NCBI GenBank assembly: GCA_019753105.1
Contig: JAIELJ010000002.1
Span: forward strand, 62,001-126,000
DNA: 64,000 nucleotides
Source: Hyphomonadaceae bacterium
GTDB taxonomy: Bacteria > Pseudomonadota > Alphaproteobacteria > Caulobacterales > Aquidulcibacteraceae
Direction of reading: 5' to 3'
In this document: piece after piece, positions 8,531 through 16,696 of the stretch
Numbering within the stretch: the first letter of the stretch is position 1
Layout: every line of letters starts with the position of its first letter
The notes under the pieces: generated by a model
Database searches by the model: none
Seen by the model: only the letters and a program-made list of their open reading frames with translations
What the model was told of the DNA's origin: nothing
Translations under genes and position numbers: made by a program

Positions 8531-10189
8531 ATGCTTGGACTCATGCAGGATTGGCCATTGACGGTCGATCGGATCCTCGACCACGCCAATGTCAATTTTC
8601 CGCAGCGTGAAGTGGTCACGCGCAATGTTGAGACCGGTCAGCTCACGCGCTCGAACTACGGTACGATCTGGCGCAACGCCAAGCGCGTCACCAATGCGTT
8701 GAAGGCGCGCGGCATCAAGCTGGGCGATCGCGTCGCCACCTTGGCCTGGAACACCGATAAGCACTTAGAGGCCTGGTACGGCACGATGTGTATGGGCGCG
8801 GTGCTGCACACCGTGAACCCTCGGCTCTTCCCCGAGCAGATCGCCTGGATCATCAATCACGCCGAGGACAGGGTCCTCTTCCTCGACACGACCTTCGTCC
8901 CGATCATCGAAAAGATCGCGCCGTTGCTGAAGACGGTCGAGGCCTACGTCATCCTCACCGATCGCGCGCATATGCCGGCGTCGTTCTCGGTGCCTTATCT
9001 TTCGTACGAAGAGTTCATCGAAGGCCAATCCGAGGAAGCAGCTTGGGGCGGCTTCGACGAGAACACCGCCTGCGGGCTTTGCTACACGTCGGGCACGACG
9101 GGCGATCCCAAGGGCGTGCTCTACTCGCATCGTTCGAACGTGCTGCACAGCATGGCGGCGAACTCGGTCGATTGCTTCGGCGCGGGGGCGAATGATGTCG
9201 TGCTGCCGGTCGTGCCGATGTTCCACGCCAATGCCTGGGCGATCGCGTTCGTGGCGCCGATGGTGGGCGCCAAGCTCGTCATGCCGGGCGGCAAGCTCGA
9301 TGGCGCGAGCGTCTATGAATTGCTCGACGGCGAGAAGGTGACATTTACGGCAGCGGTGCCGACTGTCTGGCAAATGCTGTTGGGCTATCTGCGCGAGAAC
9401 AATTTGAAGCCTGGCCCGCTGAAGCGCGTCGCGATCGGTGGTTCAGCTATTCCGGAAACTGTACTGCGCGCGTTTGAGGAAGATTACGGCGTCGAGGTCA
9501 TCCACGCTTGGGGCATGACCGAGATGAGCCCGATCGGCACCATCGGCAAATTGCTGCCCGAGCATTATGCTGGCGATCACGAGTTCCGCATTCGCACCAA
9601 GATGAAGCAAGGTCGCTCGCTGTTCACGACGGAGATGAAGATCGTCGACGACGAGGGCGTCGAGAAGCCGCATGACGGCAAGGCCTTTGGCCGATTGCTG
9701 GTGCGAGGGCCCGCTGTGGCGCGCGCCTATTTTAAGAATGCCGGCGCACGCAACGATAAGGGCGAGTGCCTCGAGAAATGCGGCTTCTTCGATACGGGCG
9801 ATGTCGCCACGCTCGACGAACTCGGCGTCATGCAGATCACCGACCGCGCCAAGGATGTCATCAAATCCGGCGGCGAGTGGATCAGCTCGATCGATATCGA
9901 GAATATCGCGATGGGCGCTGACGGCGTCGCCAATGCGGCCGTCATCGGCGTGGCGCATCCGAAATGGGATGAGCGTCCGCTGCTCATCATTCAAGCGAAG
10001 CCGGGCGCTTCGCCGACGAAGGAAAGCGTGCTCGCTTATCTCGAAGGCAAGATCGCCAAGTGGTGGACGCCGGACGACGTCGCGTTCGTCGAAGCCATCC
10101 CGCTTGGCGCGACGGGCAAGATCAACAAGCTGGCGCTCCGGGAGATGTTCAAGGAGTACCGGCTGCCAAGCACGCAGGCGGCGGAATAG
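8531..10189 (+). CDS. AMP-forming acyl-CoA synthetase
   Basis: A 552-residue member of the ANL superfamily that activates a carboxylic acid with ATP and CoA. The AMP-binding P-loop [12 protein letters not shown] is at 185-196, the second motif [10 protein letters not shown] near 325, the adenylate hinge [13 protein letters not shown] and the C-terminal catalytic lysine region [10 protein letters not shown] are all present. Overall pattern is closest to medium/long-chain fatty-acyl-CoA ligases and DmdB-type 3-methylmercaptopropionyl-CoA ligases; substrate cannot be settled. A ribosome site GGGAGG lies just before ATG 8531. A strong terminator follows about 100 bp downstream. Confidence 0.92.
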   Translation: MLGLMQDWPLTVDRILDHANVNFPQREVVTRNVETGQLTRSNYGTIWRNAKRVTNALKARGIKLGDRVATLAWNTDKHLEAWYGTMCMGAVLHTVNPRLFPEQIAWIINHAEDRVLFLDTTFVPIIEKIAPLLKTVEAYVILTDRAHMPASFSVPYLSYEEFIEGQSEEAAWGGFDENTACGLCYTSGTTGDPKGVLYSHRSNVLHSMAANSVDCFGAGANDVVLPVVPMFHANAWAIAFVAPMVGAKLVMPGGKLDGASVYELLDGEKVTFTAAVPTVWQMLLGYLRENNLKPGPLKRVAIGGSAIPETVLRAFEEDYGVEVIHAWGMTEMSPIGTIGKLLPEHYAGDHEFRIRTKMKQGRSLFTTEMKIVDDEGVEKPHDGKAFGRLLVRGPAVARAYFKNAGARNDKGECLEKCGFFDTGDVATLDELGVMQITDRAKDVIKSGGEWISSIDIENIAMGADGVANAAVIGVAHPKWDERPLLIIQAKPGASPTKESVLAYLEGKIAKWWTPDDVAFVEAIPLGATGKINKLALREMFKEYRLPSTQAAE

Positions 10190-10292
10190 GCAGGGAACCA
10201 AGTGCGGCGGCGGTTGTTTATTGCTCCAAACGACGGCTCGTAAGGCACTATCCCTCGGCCCTTACCCTTGCGGACCTCCGTCAATCGCAGTG

Positions 10293-10322
10293 AGCGGCCC
10301 GGGCCTCGCCTGGGCCGCTTTT
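10293..10322 (+). terminator. Rho-independent terminator
   Basis: An 11-bp stem (AGCGGCCCGGG with GGGCCGCT side, one G-U pair) with loop CCTCG and TTTT immediately after. It fits the end of the acyl-CoA synthetase transcript. Confidence 0.8.
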
Positions 10323-10402
10323 GCATAAGTCCCTCTATTCCCAAGGCCATAGCGCTTCAGGCTGAATCCACATCGCTGAAAACCGCACGCATCCTTGCGC
10401 GG

Positions 10403-10633
10403 ATGCGGTTCAGAATTGAATTCCTGCGCGAGGCGACAGAAGCCCACTCCGTGTGCCACGCACGCTCGGTACGCGCGCGTGAGCTTGAGGTCGCGCACTT
10501 CCAGGCGCAGGCTTGGGCGAAAGACGCGAAGGCCAAGTTTGGGGCCGAAGGCTTTCAGATCCGCTGGATGGAAGACCGCGGGCGTATCGTGTTCGTCGAA
10601 AGTTTCGACGGCCCGCCGCCGTCGCTGCACTAG
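10403..10633 (+). CDS. Hypothetical protein, 76 residues
   Basis: A short soluble protein starting MRFRIEFLREATEAHS. It has helical, charged character and ends FVESFDGPPPSLH. ATG 10403 is preferred; the open frame extends upstream into the terminator. Its stop overlaps the end of the convergent metallo-hydrolase by 4 bp, a common arrangement here for genuine genes. No family recognised. Confidence 0.5.
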   Translation: MRFRIEFLREATEAHSVCHARSVRARELEVAHFQAQAWAKDAKAKFGAEGFQIRWMEDRGRIVFVESFDGPPPSLH

Positions 10634-11535
10634 TCTTTCAGCGCATATACGCTGTCGACGCACGGGCGGCCCATCGTCTCGACGCGGCCCAATTCAACCA
10701 GTCGCACCATGTGCGCCAGCACGCTGTGACACGCTGCCGGATGCAGGCGCTTATCGACGTCGGCGTAGATGACCGAGACCATATCCTTGATCGAAGTTTT
10801 GCCGGCTTGCATCTGTTCGATGATCGCCGCCTCGCGACCCAAGCGATGATCGATGAAGGCCTGCACGAACGGGCGCACATCGGTGACGGGCGGGCCGTGC
10901 GTGGGCCAGAGCGTCGAGAAGTTGCGGTCGCGGACTTTTTCGAGGCTCGCGAGATAATCCGTCATGTCGCCATCAGGCGGGCCGATGATCGTGGTTGACC
11001 AGCCCATGATGTGATCGCCGGGGAAGAGCGCGTTCTCTTCGATCAGCGCATAAGCCATGTGGTTGTTGGTGTGACCGGGCGTGAAAACGGCTTCGATGGT
11101 CCAACCCGGACCGGTGAAGCGATCACCGTCTTTCACGTCTTCATCTGGGTTGAAGCCATGATCGTCAGACGCCTCCAACCGGAGCTCATCGCAATCGCTC
11201 GGCTCTGGCGGGATTTTGCTTGAATAGACTTTCGCGCCAGTGCGCTCCGCCAGCGGGTGTGCGGCGGGGCTGTGATCCATGTGGCGGTGGGTCACCAGAA
11301 TGTGCGTCACGCGCTCACCTTCGACGGCGCGCAGGATCGCTTCGATGTGCTCGATGTTGTCTGGCCCCGGATCGATGATCGCGACGTCGCCGCGGCCAAC
11401 AATGTAGACGCCCGTGCCCTTGAACGTGAATGGCCCAGGATTATTGGCGACGAGCCTGCGGATCAGCGGGCTTACTTGCTGCGCTTGCTCATAGACAAAG
11501 TCCATCTCGCGCACGAACGGGATTGCGTAGGCCAT
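10630..11535 (-). CDS. MBL-fold metallo-hydrolase (LACTB2-like)
   Basis: The 301-residue enzyme has the metallo-beta-lactamase signature THRHMDH at 82-88, a later His in FTPGHTNNHM, the Asp in FPGDHIMG and a final HGPP His. The C-terminal region after about residue 210 looks like the helical LACTB2/winged domain (FIDHRLGREAAIIEQM), as in LACTB2-type ribonuclease or hydrolase proteins. It probably acts in the cytoplasm; the substrate is unknown. Its start is 15 bp from the end of the next gene upstream, so both may share one transcript. Confidence 0.85.
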   Translation of the reverse strand: MAYAIPFVREMDFVYEQAQQVSPLIRRLVANNPGPFTFKGTGVYIVGRGDVAIIDPGPDNIEHIEAILRAVEGERVTHILVTHRHMDHSPAAHPLAERTGAKVYSSKIPPEPSDCDELRLEASDDHGFNPDEDVKDGDRFTGPGWTIEAVFTPGHTNNHMAYALIEENALFPGDHIMGWSTTIIGPPDGDMTDYLASLEKVRDRNFSTLWPTHGPPVTDVRPFVQAFIDHRLGREAAIIEQMQAGKTSIKDMVSVIYADVDKRLHPAACHSVLAHMVRLVELGRVETMGRPCVDSVYALKD

Positions 11536-11550
11536 TGGCGCCTTATGTGT

Positions 11551-12510
11551 TTAAGCGGTTTCGCCGCGGACAAATGCGCGGAAGGCTTTGGCCAAACGGC
11601 GGGTCGCCACGATCTTATCGGCCAAGTTCAGACCGATGGGCGGGCCCATGTCGGTCTTGTTGGCGTCGACGATAAAGAGTTCGCCGCTCGTTCGATCACG
11701 CAACACGTCTACGCCGCCCCATTCCAAGCCGATCTCGCGCGTGAAGGCGGAGATTTGCGCCAGCTCGTCGGCGGAGAAAACCTCTTCCGGCGTGCGTAGC
11801 AACACTTCGGTATTCGTATTGAGGAAGCGCTTGGTTACTTGGCGGCGCTTGATAAACACAGCCACCGGCTTGCCGCCGACGGTGCTGGTGCGCAGGTCCT
11901 CGACCAGATCGAGATCGGAGGCCATGCGGTTGTCGATCACGCGCTGATAAACGCGGCCCGGTAAGGGCGTTGTCGGGCACTGCACGATACGGCCATCGTG
12001 GGCGGCGTTAATCTCGGACTTTTCGACCGCCGGGCCGACATACGTGCGCGGATCAACTGCGAGCGGGCGCCCGAAGGCTGCAGCGGAAGCGCGTGAGACG
12101 TTCGTCTTTGAGACATCGCGCGCATTGAAGTTAACGAGCTTGGCGCCTGCGCGAACGCGCGCCGGCGGCTCGTTGGGGCTGTAAGTCGCGTCCTCGAAGT
12201 GCATCACGACGTCAGCGGCGGCGACGTCCTTGGTGTACTTCGCGCCCGCGGCCCGCGAGACCGCCCAGATCAAATACCAGGGCCGTGCGCGCTCGGGCGA
12301 GAAGGTGATGGTGAAGTGCGGCGTGATCGGTTCGATGCTTTGTGCGGAGAAGAAGTAGGCGAACCACGCATAGACCTGCTTCAGCACCGATGGTGAATAG
12401 GGCACCCGCGCGCCAGTCTTGCGGACTGTCAGTCCGGTCAGGCCGAACTCGAAGTCCTTTAGCCACATACGGCCGGACGTCTGAAACACGCGAGGCGTTG
12501 CGTCGGTCAT
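11551..12510 (-). CDS. ATP-grasp-like protein of unknown substrate
   Basis: A 319-residue soluble protein. The C-terminal third has EIGLEWGGVDVLRDRTSGELFIVDANKTDMGPP, which resembles the ATP-grasp end (acidic metal ligand followed by an Asp-Ala-Asn triad), and the middle holds VAVFIKRRQVTKRF. The N-terminal part (AARVPYS to ARPWYLIW) is not familiar. RimK/ATP-grasp ligases typically add amino acids or form peptide-like bonds. This call rests on a short motif and could be wrong. It precedes the metallo-hydrolase by 15 bp on the same strand. Confidence 0.5.
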   Translation of the reverse strand: MTDATPRVFQTSGRMWLKDFEFGLTGLTVRKTGARVPYSPSVLKQVYAWFAYFFSAQSIEPITPHFTITFSPERARPWYLIWAVSRAAGAKYTKDVAAADVVMHFEDATYSPNEPPARVRAGAKLVNFNARDVSKTNVSRASAAAFGRPLAVDPRTYVGPAVEKSEINAAHDGRIVQCPTTPLPGRVYQRVIDNRMASDLDLVEDLRTSTVGGKPVAVFIKRRQVTKRFLNTNTEVLLRTPEEVFSADELAQISAFTREIGLEWGGVDVLRDRTSGELFIVDANKTDMGPPIGLNLADKIVATRRLAKAFRAFVRGETA

Positions 12511-12549
12511 GTGGCTCAGACCGGCCCGAAGTTTGCGAGCGGCGCGCGC

Positions 12550-12669
12550 ATGGGCGCCGTCTTCGATATCTTCATGTTCGCGTTGGATCGCGTCCGCACG
12601 GTGCTGCTCGCCTTGTCCCTAATCGTAATGCTTAAGACCGTTTGGATCCTGCTCACGCCTGTCGGCTAG
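12550..12669 (+). CDS. Possible 39-residue membrane protein
   Basis: ATG 12550 to TAG 12669 encodes one hydrophobic helix (TVLLALSLIVMLKTVWILL) after a short amphipathic start (MGAVFDIFMFALDRVR). Its end overlaps the end of the convergent gene by 4 bp, as in several other gene pairs in this window. The ribosome site is weak. It fills the gap between two genes, but coding status is unproven. Confidence 0.4.
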   Translation: MGAVFDIFMFALDRVRTVLLALSLIVMLKTVWILLTPVG

Positions 12670-13100
12670 GATTTCGGCGCTAACGTGTCCAACGCTCCCT
12701 TGGCCCCCGACAGATCGTACCCTGCCCGGGACGCCAAGGCGATTATTTCCTCAGGCGAACGGTCCCCGGATAGGGCCTGCGCCAGCGCCCAGGCCATTAT
12801 CGACCGCTTACCCGTCCGGCAATAGGCCAACACAGGGCCATTCGTCTCATCCAGAAGCACCGCCGTCTCGGCAACCACGCCGGGCGGGGTCTGACCTGTG
12901 TAAGGTAGAGACTTATACGTCAGGCCGGCCGTTTCGGTTGCGGACTTGATTTCGGCCTCGGTCGGTTGACCGGGGTCTTCGCCTTCGGGCCGGTTGCAGA
13001 CGAGGACTTTATAGCCCTCAGCCGCGGCGCGAGCGATGTCAGCAATCTCTAGCTGTCCAGCGACAGCGAACTCAGGCGTAACGCGATGGAACTCGGTCAT
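12666..13100 (-). CDS. TIGR01244/DUF442 (Blh-like) phosphatase-type protein
   Basis: This 144-residue protein matches the beta-lactamase-hydrolase-like DUF442 family, distant to dual-specificity protein phosphatases and often called a sulfur transferase. The P-loop is CRTGKRS with Cys94, and the N-terminal VTPEFAVAGQLEIADI plus CNRPEGEDPGQP are family hallmarks. Members are often linked to sulfide or glutathione-persulfide handling. There is no such partner next to it here. Confidence 0.85.
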   Translation of the reverse strand: MTEFHRVTPEFAVAGQLEIADIARAAAEGYKVLVCNRPEGEDPGQPTEAEIKSATETAGLTYKSLPYTGQTPPGVVAETAVLLDETNGPVLAYCRTGKRSIMAWALAQALSGDRSPEEIIALASRAGYDLSGAKGALDTLAPKS

Positions 13101-13183
13101 GTGATGCCTACGTTGACAGAGCTTTCCGAGGAAGCAAGGTTCGCGGCGCTTCGTTTGCCGCTTCGGGCGCCACGGAAATCGGA

Positions 13184-14131
13184 ATGCTAGCTCTAACCGT
13201 TCGGCGTTTGCTCGTCGCTATCCCAACACTGCTCGCGATCGTTGCAGCAGCATTCTTGCTGATGAAGGCCGCACCTGGCGGGCCGTTCACGCTTGAGCGC
13301 CAGCTGCCGCCTGAAATCGAGCAGCGCATGCAGGCGAAATTCGGGCTCGATCTGCCCGTTGGTCAGCAGCTCGCACGTTACCTCTTTGGCTCTGAAGAGG
13401 GCGGTGGTCTGATCCGCGGGGATTTTGGCCCGTCGATGACCTACAAAGACAAGAACGTCATCGAGATCATCGCCGAAGGGGCGCCGACGAGTGCGCTGCT
13501 CGGCCTCGGCGCCATGGCGCTGGCTTTGCTGGTCGGCGGCGGTCTCGGTGTGATGGCTGCGTTGCGGCAAAACAGGTTCCAAGATTACGCCGTTATGGCG
13601 CTGGCGATCGCGGGGGTGTGCTTGCCGCCCCTTGTGGTTGGCCCGGTGATGCAACTCTTCTTCGGCGTGCAGCTCGAATGGTTTCCGAGCCAGGGCCTTT
13701 TCCGCGATGAATTCGCGCTGCCTTATCTCGTACTCCCCATCGTGACGCTTTCGCTGCCGCTGATCGCCATCGTCTCGCGTTTGATGCGCGCCTCGATGAT
13801 CGAAGCGATGCGCTCAAACGCTATCCGCACCGCCCGCGCCAAGGGATTGCCGGAAGCGGCGGTGATTTGGCGTCACGCGCTGCCGATCGCGATTTTGCCG
13901 GTCGTTTCCTATGTCGGGCCAGCGCTTGCGGGCGTGATGGCCGGCTCCTTCGTCATCGAGACGGTTTATCAGCTACCCGGCATCGGCAAGCAATTCGTCT
14001 ATGCCGCCCAACAGCGTGACTACACGCTCGTGATGGGCGTGGTGCTGATCTACTCATTCCTCATCATCCTTATGAACCTCGCCGCGGACATCATGTACCG
14101 CGTGCTCGACCCGCGGACGCGCACGGCATGA
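13184..14131 (+). CDS. Oligopeptide ABC transporter permease (OppB-type)
   Basis: The 315-residue inner-membrane protein has the OppB/DppB layout: an N-terminal TM helix, a periplasmic region (about 30-95, rich in polar residues with QRMQAKFGLDLPVGQQLARY), then five TM helices. The EAA loop is seen in RTARAKGLPEAAVIWRHALPIAILPVV. It pairs with the OppC-type permease whose ATG overlaps its TGA. It opens the three-gene importer operon. Confidence 0.92.
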   Translation: MLALTVRRLLVAIPTLLAIVAAAFLLMKAAPGGPFTLERQLPPEIEQRMQAKFGLDLPVGQQLARYLFGSEEGGGLIRGDFGPSMTYKDKNVIEIIAEGAPTSALLGLGAMALALLVGGGLGVMAALRQNRFQDYAVMALAIAGVCLPPLVVGPVMQLFFGVQLEWFPSQGLFRDEFALPYLVLPIVTLSLPLIAIVSRLMRASMIEAMRSNAIRTARAKGLPEAAVIWRHALPIAILPVVSYVGPALAGVMAGSFVIETVYQLPGIGKQFVYAAQQRDYTLVMGVVLIYSFLIILMNLAADIMYRVLDPRTRTA

Positions 14132-15036
14132 GCGATATTCTTCTAGACGACGTGCCGGTGCAGACCGGCGTCAAAGGCCGCTCGCTCTGGGAAGACGCGC
14201 GCCGGCGCTTGATGCGCAATCCGGCGGCTGTCGTCAGTCTTTATGTCGTCGCCATCCTGGCTCTGATCGCGATCTTTGGGCCGATGCTCTGGGTCCACAA
14301 GATCGATGACATCTTCCGCGACAGCGTCAGCATCGCGCCGACGACGGCCAACTGGCACCTGCTCGGCACTGATACCGAAGGCCGCGACATGGTCGCGCGC
14401 TTGATCTTCGGCCTCCGTATCTCGCTGCTCGTCGGCCTTGTGGCCACGTTCGTCGCGCTCACCATCGGCGTGACGTATGGAGCAATCGCCGGCTTTTTCG
14501 GTGGCGTCATCGATGATGCGATGATGCGCTTGGTTGATGTGCTTTATGCCATTCCGTTCGTTTTCTTCGTCATCGTCCTGATGACCGTGGTGGATACGCC
14601 CGATCCTGCGGTGAAACTCATGTGGATCTTCGCAGCGATCGGCGCAGTTGAGTGGCTTACCATGGCGCGCATCGTACGCGGCCAGACCATCTCGTTGCGC
14701 AGGAAAGAGTTCGTCGAAGCGGCGCGCGCCGCAGGCGCAAAGCCAATCGAGATTGTCTTCCGCCACATCGTTCCGAACGTGTTGGGCCCTGTCGTCGTGT
14801 TCGCCACGCTCAACATCCCGGTCATCATCCTGGCCGAGAGCTTCCTGTCGTTCATTGGCCTCGGCGTGCAAGAACCTATGGCGTCGCTCGGCAGCCTCAT
14901 CTCGGCCGGCGCGCGCCAGATGATCCAGGCGCCGTGGATGCTGATATCGCCCGCCGTCACCATGCTGGTCACGCTTCTGGCGCTTAACTTCCTGGGCGAT
15001 GGCCTGCGCGACGCCCTCGATCCGAAGGAGCGATAA
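14128..15036 (+). CDS. Oligopeptide ABC transporter permease (OppC-type)
   Basis: This 302-residue membrane protein has the OppC N-terminal extension (SLWEDARRRLMRNPAAV), six TM helices and the EAA loop EAARAAGAKPIEIVFRHIVPNVLGP. The typical ending FLGDGLRDALDPKER is present. It overlaps oppB by 4 bp and the binding-protein gene starts 2 bases after it. No gene for the matching ATPases (OppD, OppF) is in the window, so they must be supplied from elsewhere. Confidence 0.92.
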   Translation: MSDILLDDVPVQTGVKGRSLWEDARRRLMRNPAAVVSLYVVAILALIAIFGPMLWVHKIDDIFRDSVSIAPTTANWHLLGTDTEGRDMVARLIFGLRISLLVGLVATFVALTIGVTYGAIAGFFGGVIDDAMMRLVDVLYAIPFVFFVIVLMTVVDTPDPAVKLMWIFAAIGAVEWLTMARIVRGQTISLRRKEFVEAARAAGAKPIEIVFRHIVPNVLGPVVVFATLNIPVIILAESFLSFIGLGVQEPMASLGSLISAGARQMIQAPWMLISPAVTMLVTLLALNFLGDGLRDALDPKER

Positions 15037-15038
15037 AA

Positions 15039-16682
15039 ATGGCTCTCATCACTGATCGCCGCAGCCTGCTGACAGGCGCCGCTGGCCTCGGCGCCGCAGC
15101 CTCTCTCGGCGCTTGCGCCAACGCCCGCGTTGTCGGCTTCGACAAGTCACGCAAGTCGATCGACATCGCCAACTCGTCAGAGCCGCTCTCGCTCGATCCC
15201 CACAAAGCCACAGGGTCGTGGGAGAACAACATTATCGGCAACATGTTCATCGGCCTCACCACCGAGAACAGCCGCTCCGAACCCGCGCCCGGCATGGCCG
15301 AGCGCTGGGAGGTGAGCGAAGACCTGCTGACCTGGACGTTCTTCCTGCGCCGCGATGCGATCTGGTCCGATGGCGAGCCGTGCGACGCGCATGACTTCGT
15401 CTTCGCGATGCAGCGTATCCTGAAGCCCGAGACGCTTTCGCAATATGCGTCGTTTCTCTATCCGCTGAAGAACGCCGAACTGATCAACAATCCGCCCGAA
15501 GGCACGCAAGCGCTCCCAGCAGAGGAATTGGGCGTCACCGCGATTGATGATTTCACGCTTGAGATTCAGCTTGAGCACCCGGCGCCTTATCTGCCGCAGC
15601 TCTTGAAGCACTACACCGCTTATCCGATCCCGAAGCACATCTATGAGCGCGTCGGCGACGATTGGATCAAGCCTGAAAACATTGTCGTCAACGGGCCGTT
15701 CAAGCTTGTGCGTTGGTGGTCGAACTACATCATCCACCTTGAGAAGAACCCGCAATTCTATGACGCGGCGAACGTCGTCATGGAGCACCTCTATTTCTAT
15801 CCGCAGAACGACGTTCAGGCCGCCGCGCGCCGCGTGCTGAGCGGTGAAGCAGGGTGGGCGACGCGCTTTCCGTCGAACCAGGTTGAAGTGCTGCGGCGTG
15901 ACTTGCCGGGCTATGTGCGGGTGTCGCCTTATCTCACGGTGAACTATTTCTCGTTCAACATGACGCGCGCGCCGTTCAACGACATCCGCGTGCGTCAAGC
16001 CATGTCGATGGCTTACGATCGCGATTTTGTCGCCAACCAGATTTATCGCACTGGCGAGCAACCGGCCTACAAGTTCATTCCGCCGGGCGTTTACAATTAC
16101 GCCTCGACCGCGCGTTACCCCTGGTCGGAGCAGCCGCTCGCGGAGCGCAAGCGCGAAGCGGAGCGCTTGCTGCGCGAAGCGGGTTACGGCCCGAACAATC
16201 CGTTGCGCTTTGCCTTCTCTCACCGAAACACGAGCGACAATCCGCGCGTGGCGGTGGTGGCGCAGAATGATTGGAATTCGATCGCGCCATGGGTGACGGT
16301 CGAACTGCGCGGCGTCGAAAACCAAGTCCACTACGCCAATCTCCGCGCCAAGAACTTTGACGCTGGCGATGGCGGCTGGATTGGCGACTACAACGACGCC
16401 AAGAACTTTCTCTATCTCTTCGAGAGCCGCACCGGCGCGCAAAATTATCCGAGCTACAACAACCCGGTCTATGACCAACTCGTGCGCGATTCAGACACCG
16501 AGCGCGACGACCAGCGTCGCGCGCAATTGATGCTTCAAGCTGAGGAGCTATTGCTCAGCGAAGCGCCGATTTGCTGCAGCGTGTTCATCAACTCGACGAA
16601 TCTCGTCCACCCGGATCTCACCGGCTACGAGGACAATATCGAAGACATCCACCGCGCGCGGTGGTTTGGGATCAGGGCTTAA
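15039..16682 (+). CDS. Oligopeptide ABC transporter substrate-binding lipoprotein (OppA-type)
   Basis: The 547-residue protein has an N-terminus (DRRSLLTGAAGLGAAASLGAC) that combines a twin-Arg pattern with a lipobox LGAC, so it is probably a lipid-anchored periplasmic protein. The SBP_bac_5 signature is present: ANSSEPLSLDPHKATG, GLTTENSRSEPAPGMAERW, and DFVFAMQRIL. It should deliver peptides to the permeases just upstream. It lies 2 bp after OppC. Oligopeptidase B is encoded convergently next door. Confidence 0.93.
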   Translation: MALITDRRSLLTGAAGLGAAASLGACANARVVGFDKSRKSIDIANSSEPLSLDPHKATGSWENNIIGNMFIGLTTENSRSEPAPGMAERWEVSEDLLTWTFFLRRDAIWSDGEPCDAHDFVFAMQRILKPETLSQYASFLYPLKNAELINNPPEGTQALPAEELGVTAIDDFTLEIQLEHPAPYLPQLLKHYTAYPIPKHIYERVGDDWIKPENIVVNGPFKLVRWWSNYIIHLEKNPQFYDAANVVMEHLYFYPQNDVQAAARRVLSGEAGWATRFPSNQVEVLRRDLPGYVRVSPYLTVNYFSFNMTRAPFNDIRVRQAMSMAYDRDFVANQIYRTGEQPAYKFIPPGVYNYASTARYPWSEQPLAERKREAERLLREAGYGPNNPLRFAFSHRNTSDNPRVAVVAQNDWNSIAPWVTVELRGVENQVHYANLRAKNFDAGDGGWIGDYNDAKNFLYLFESRTGAQNYPSYNNPVYDQLVRDSDTERDDQRRAQLMLQAEELLLSEAPICCSVFINSTNLVHPDLTGYEDNIEDIHRARWFGIRA

Positions 16683-16696
16683 AGGAGCGCGGTCCT

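Noticed and set aside
8078-8764. 228-codon minus-strand frame before the acyl-CoA synthetase
   Set aside because: It crosses the start of the synthetase gene and shows no domain; the plus-strand frame at 8099 has the better ribosome site.
15177-16478. 433-codon minus-strand open frame under the oppA-like gene
   Set aside because: It lies wholly antisense to a clear binding-protein gene, has no recognisable domain, and results from high GC third-position bias.
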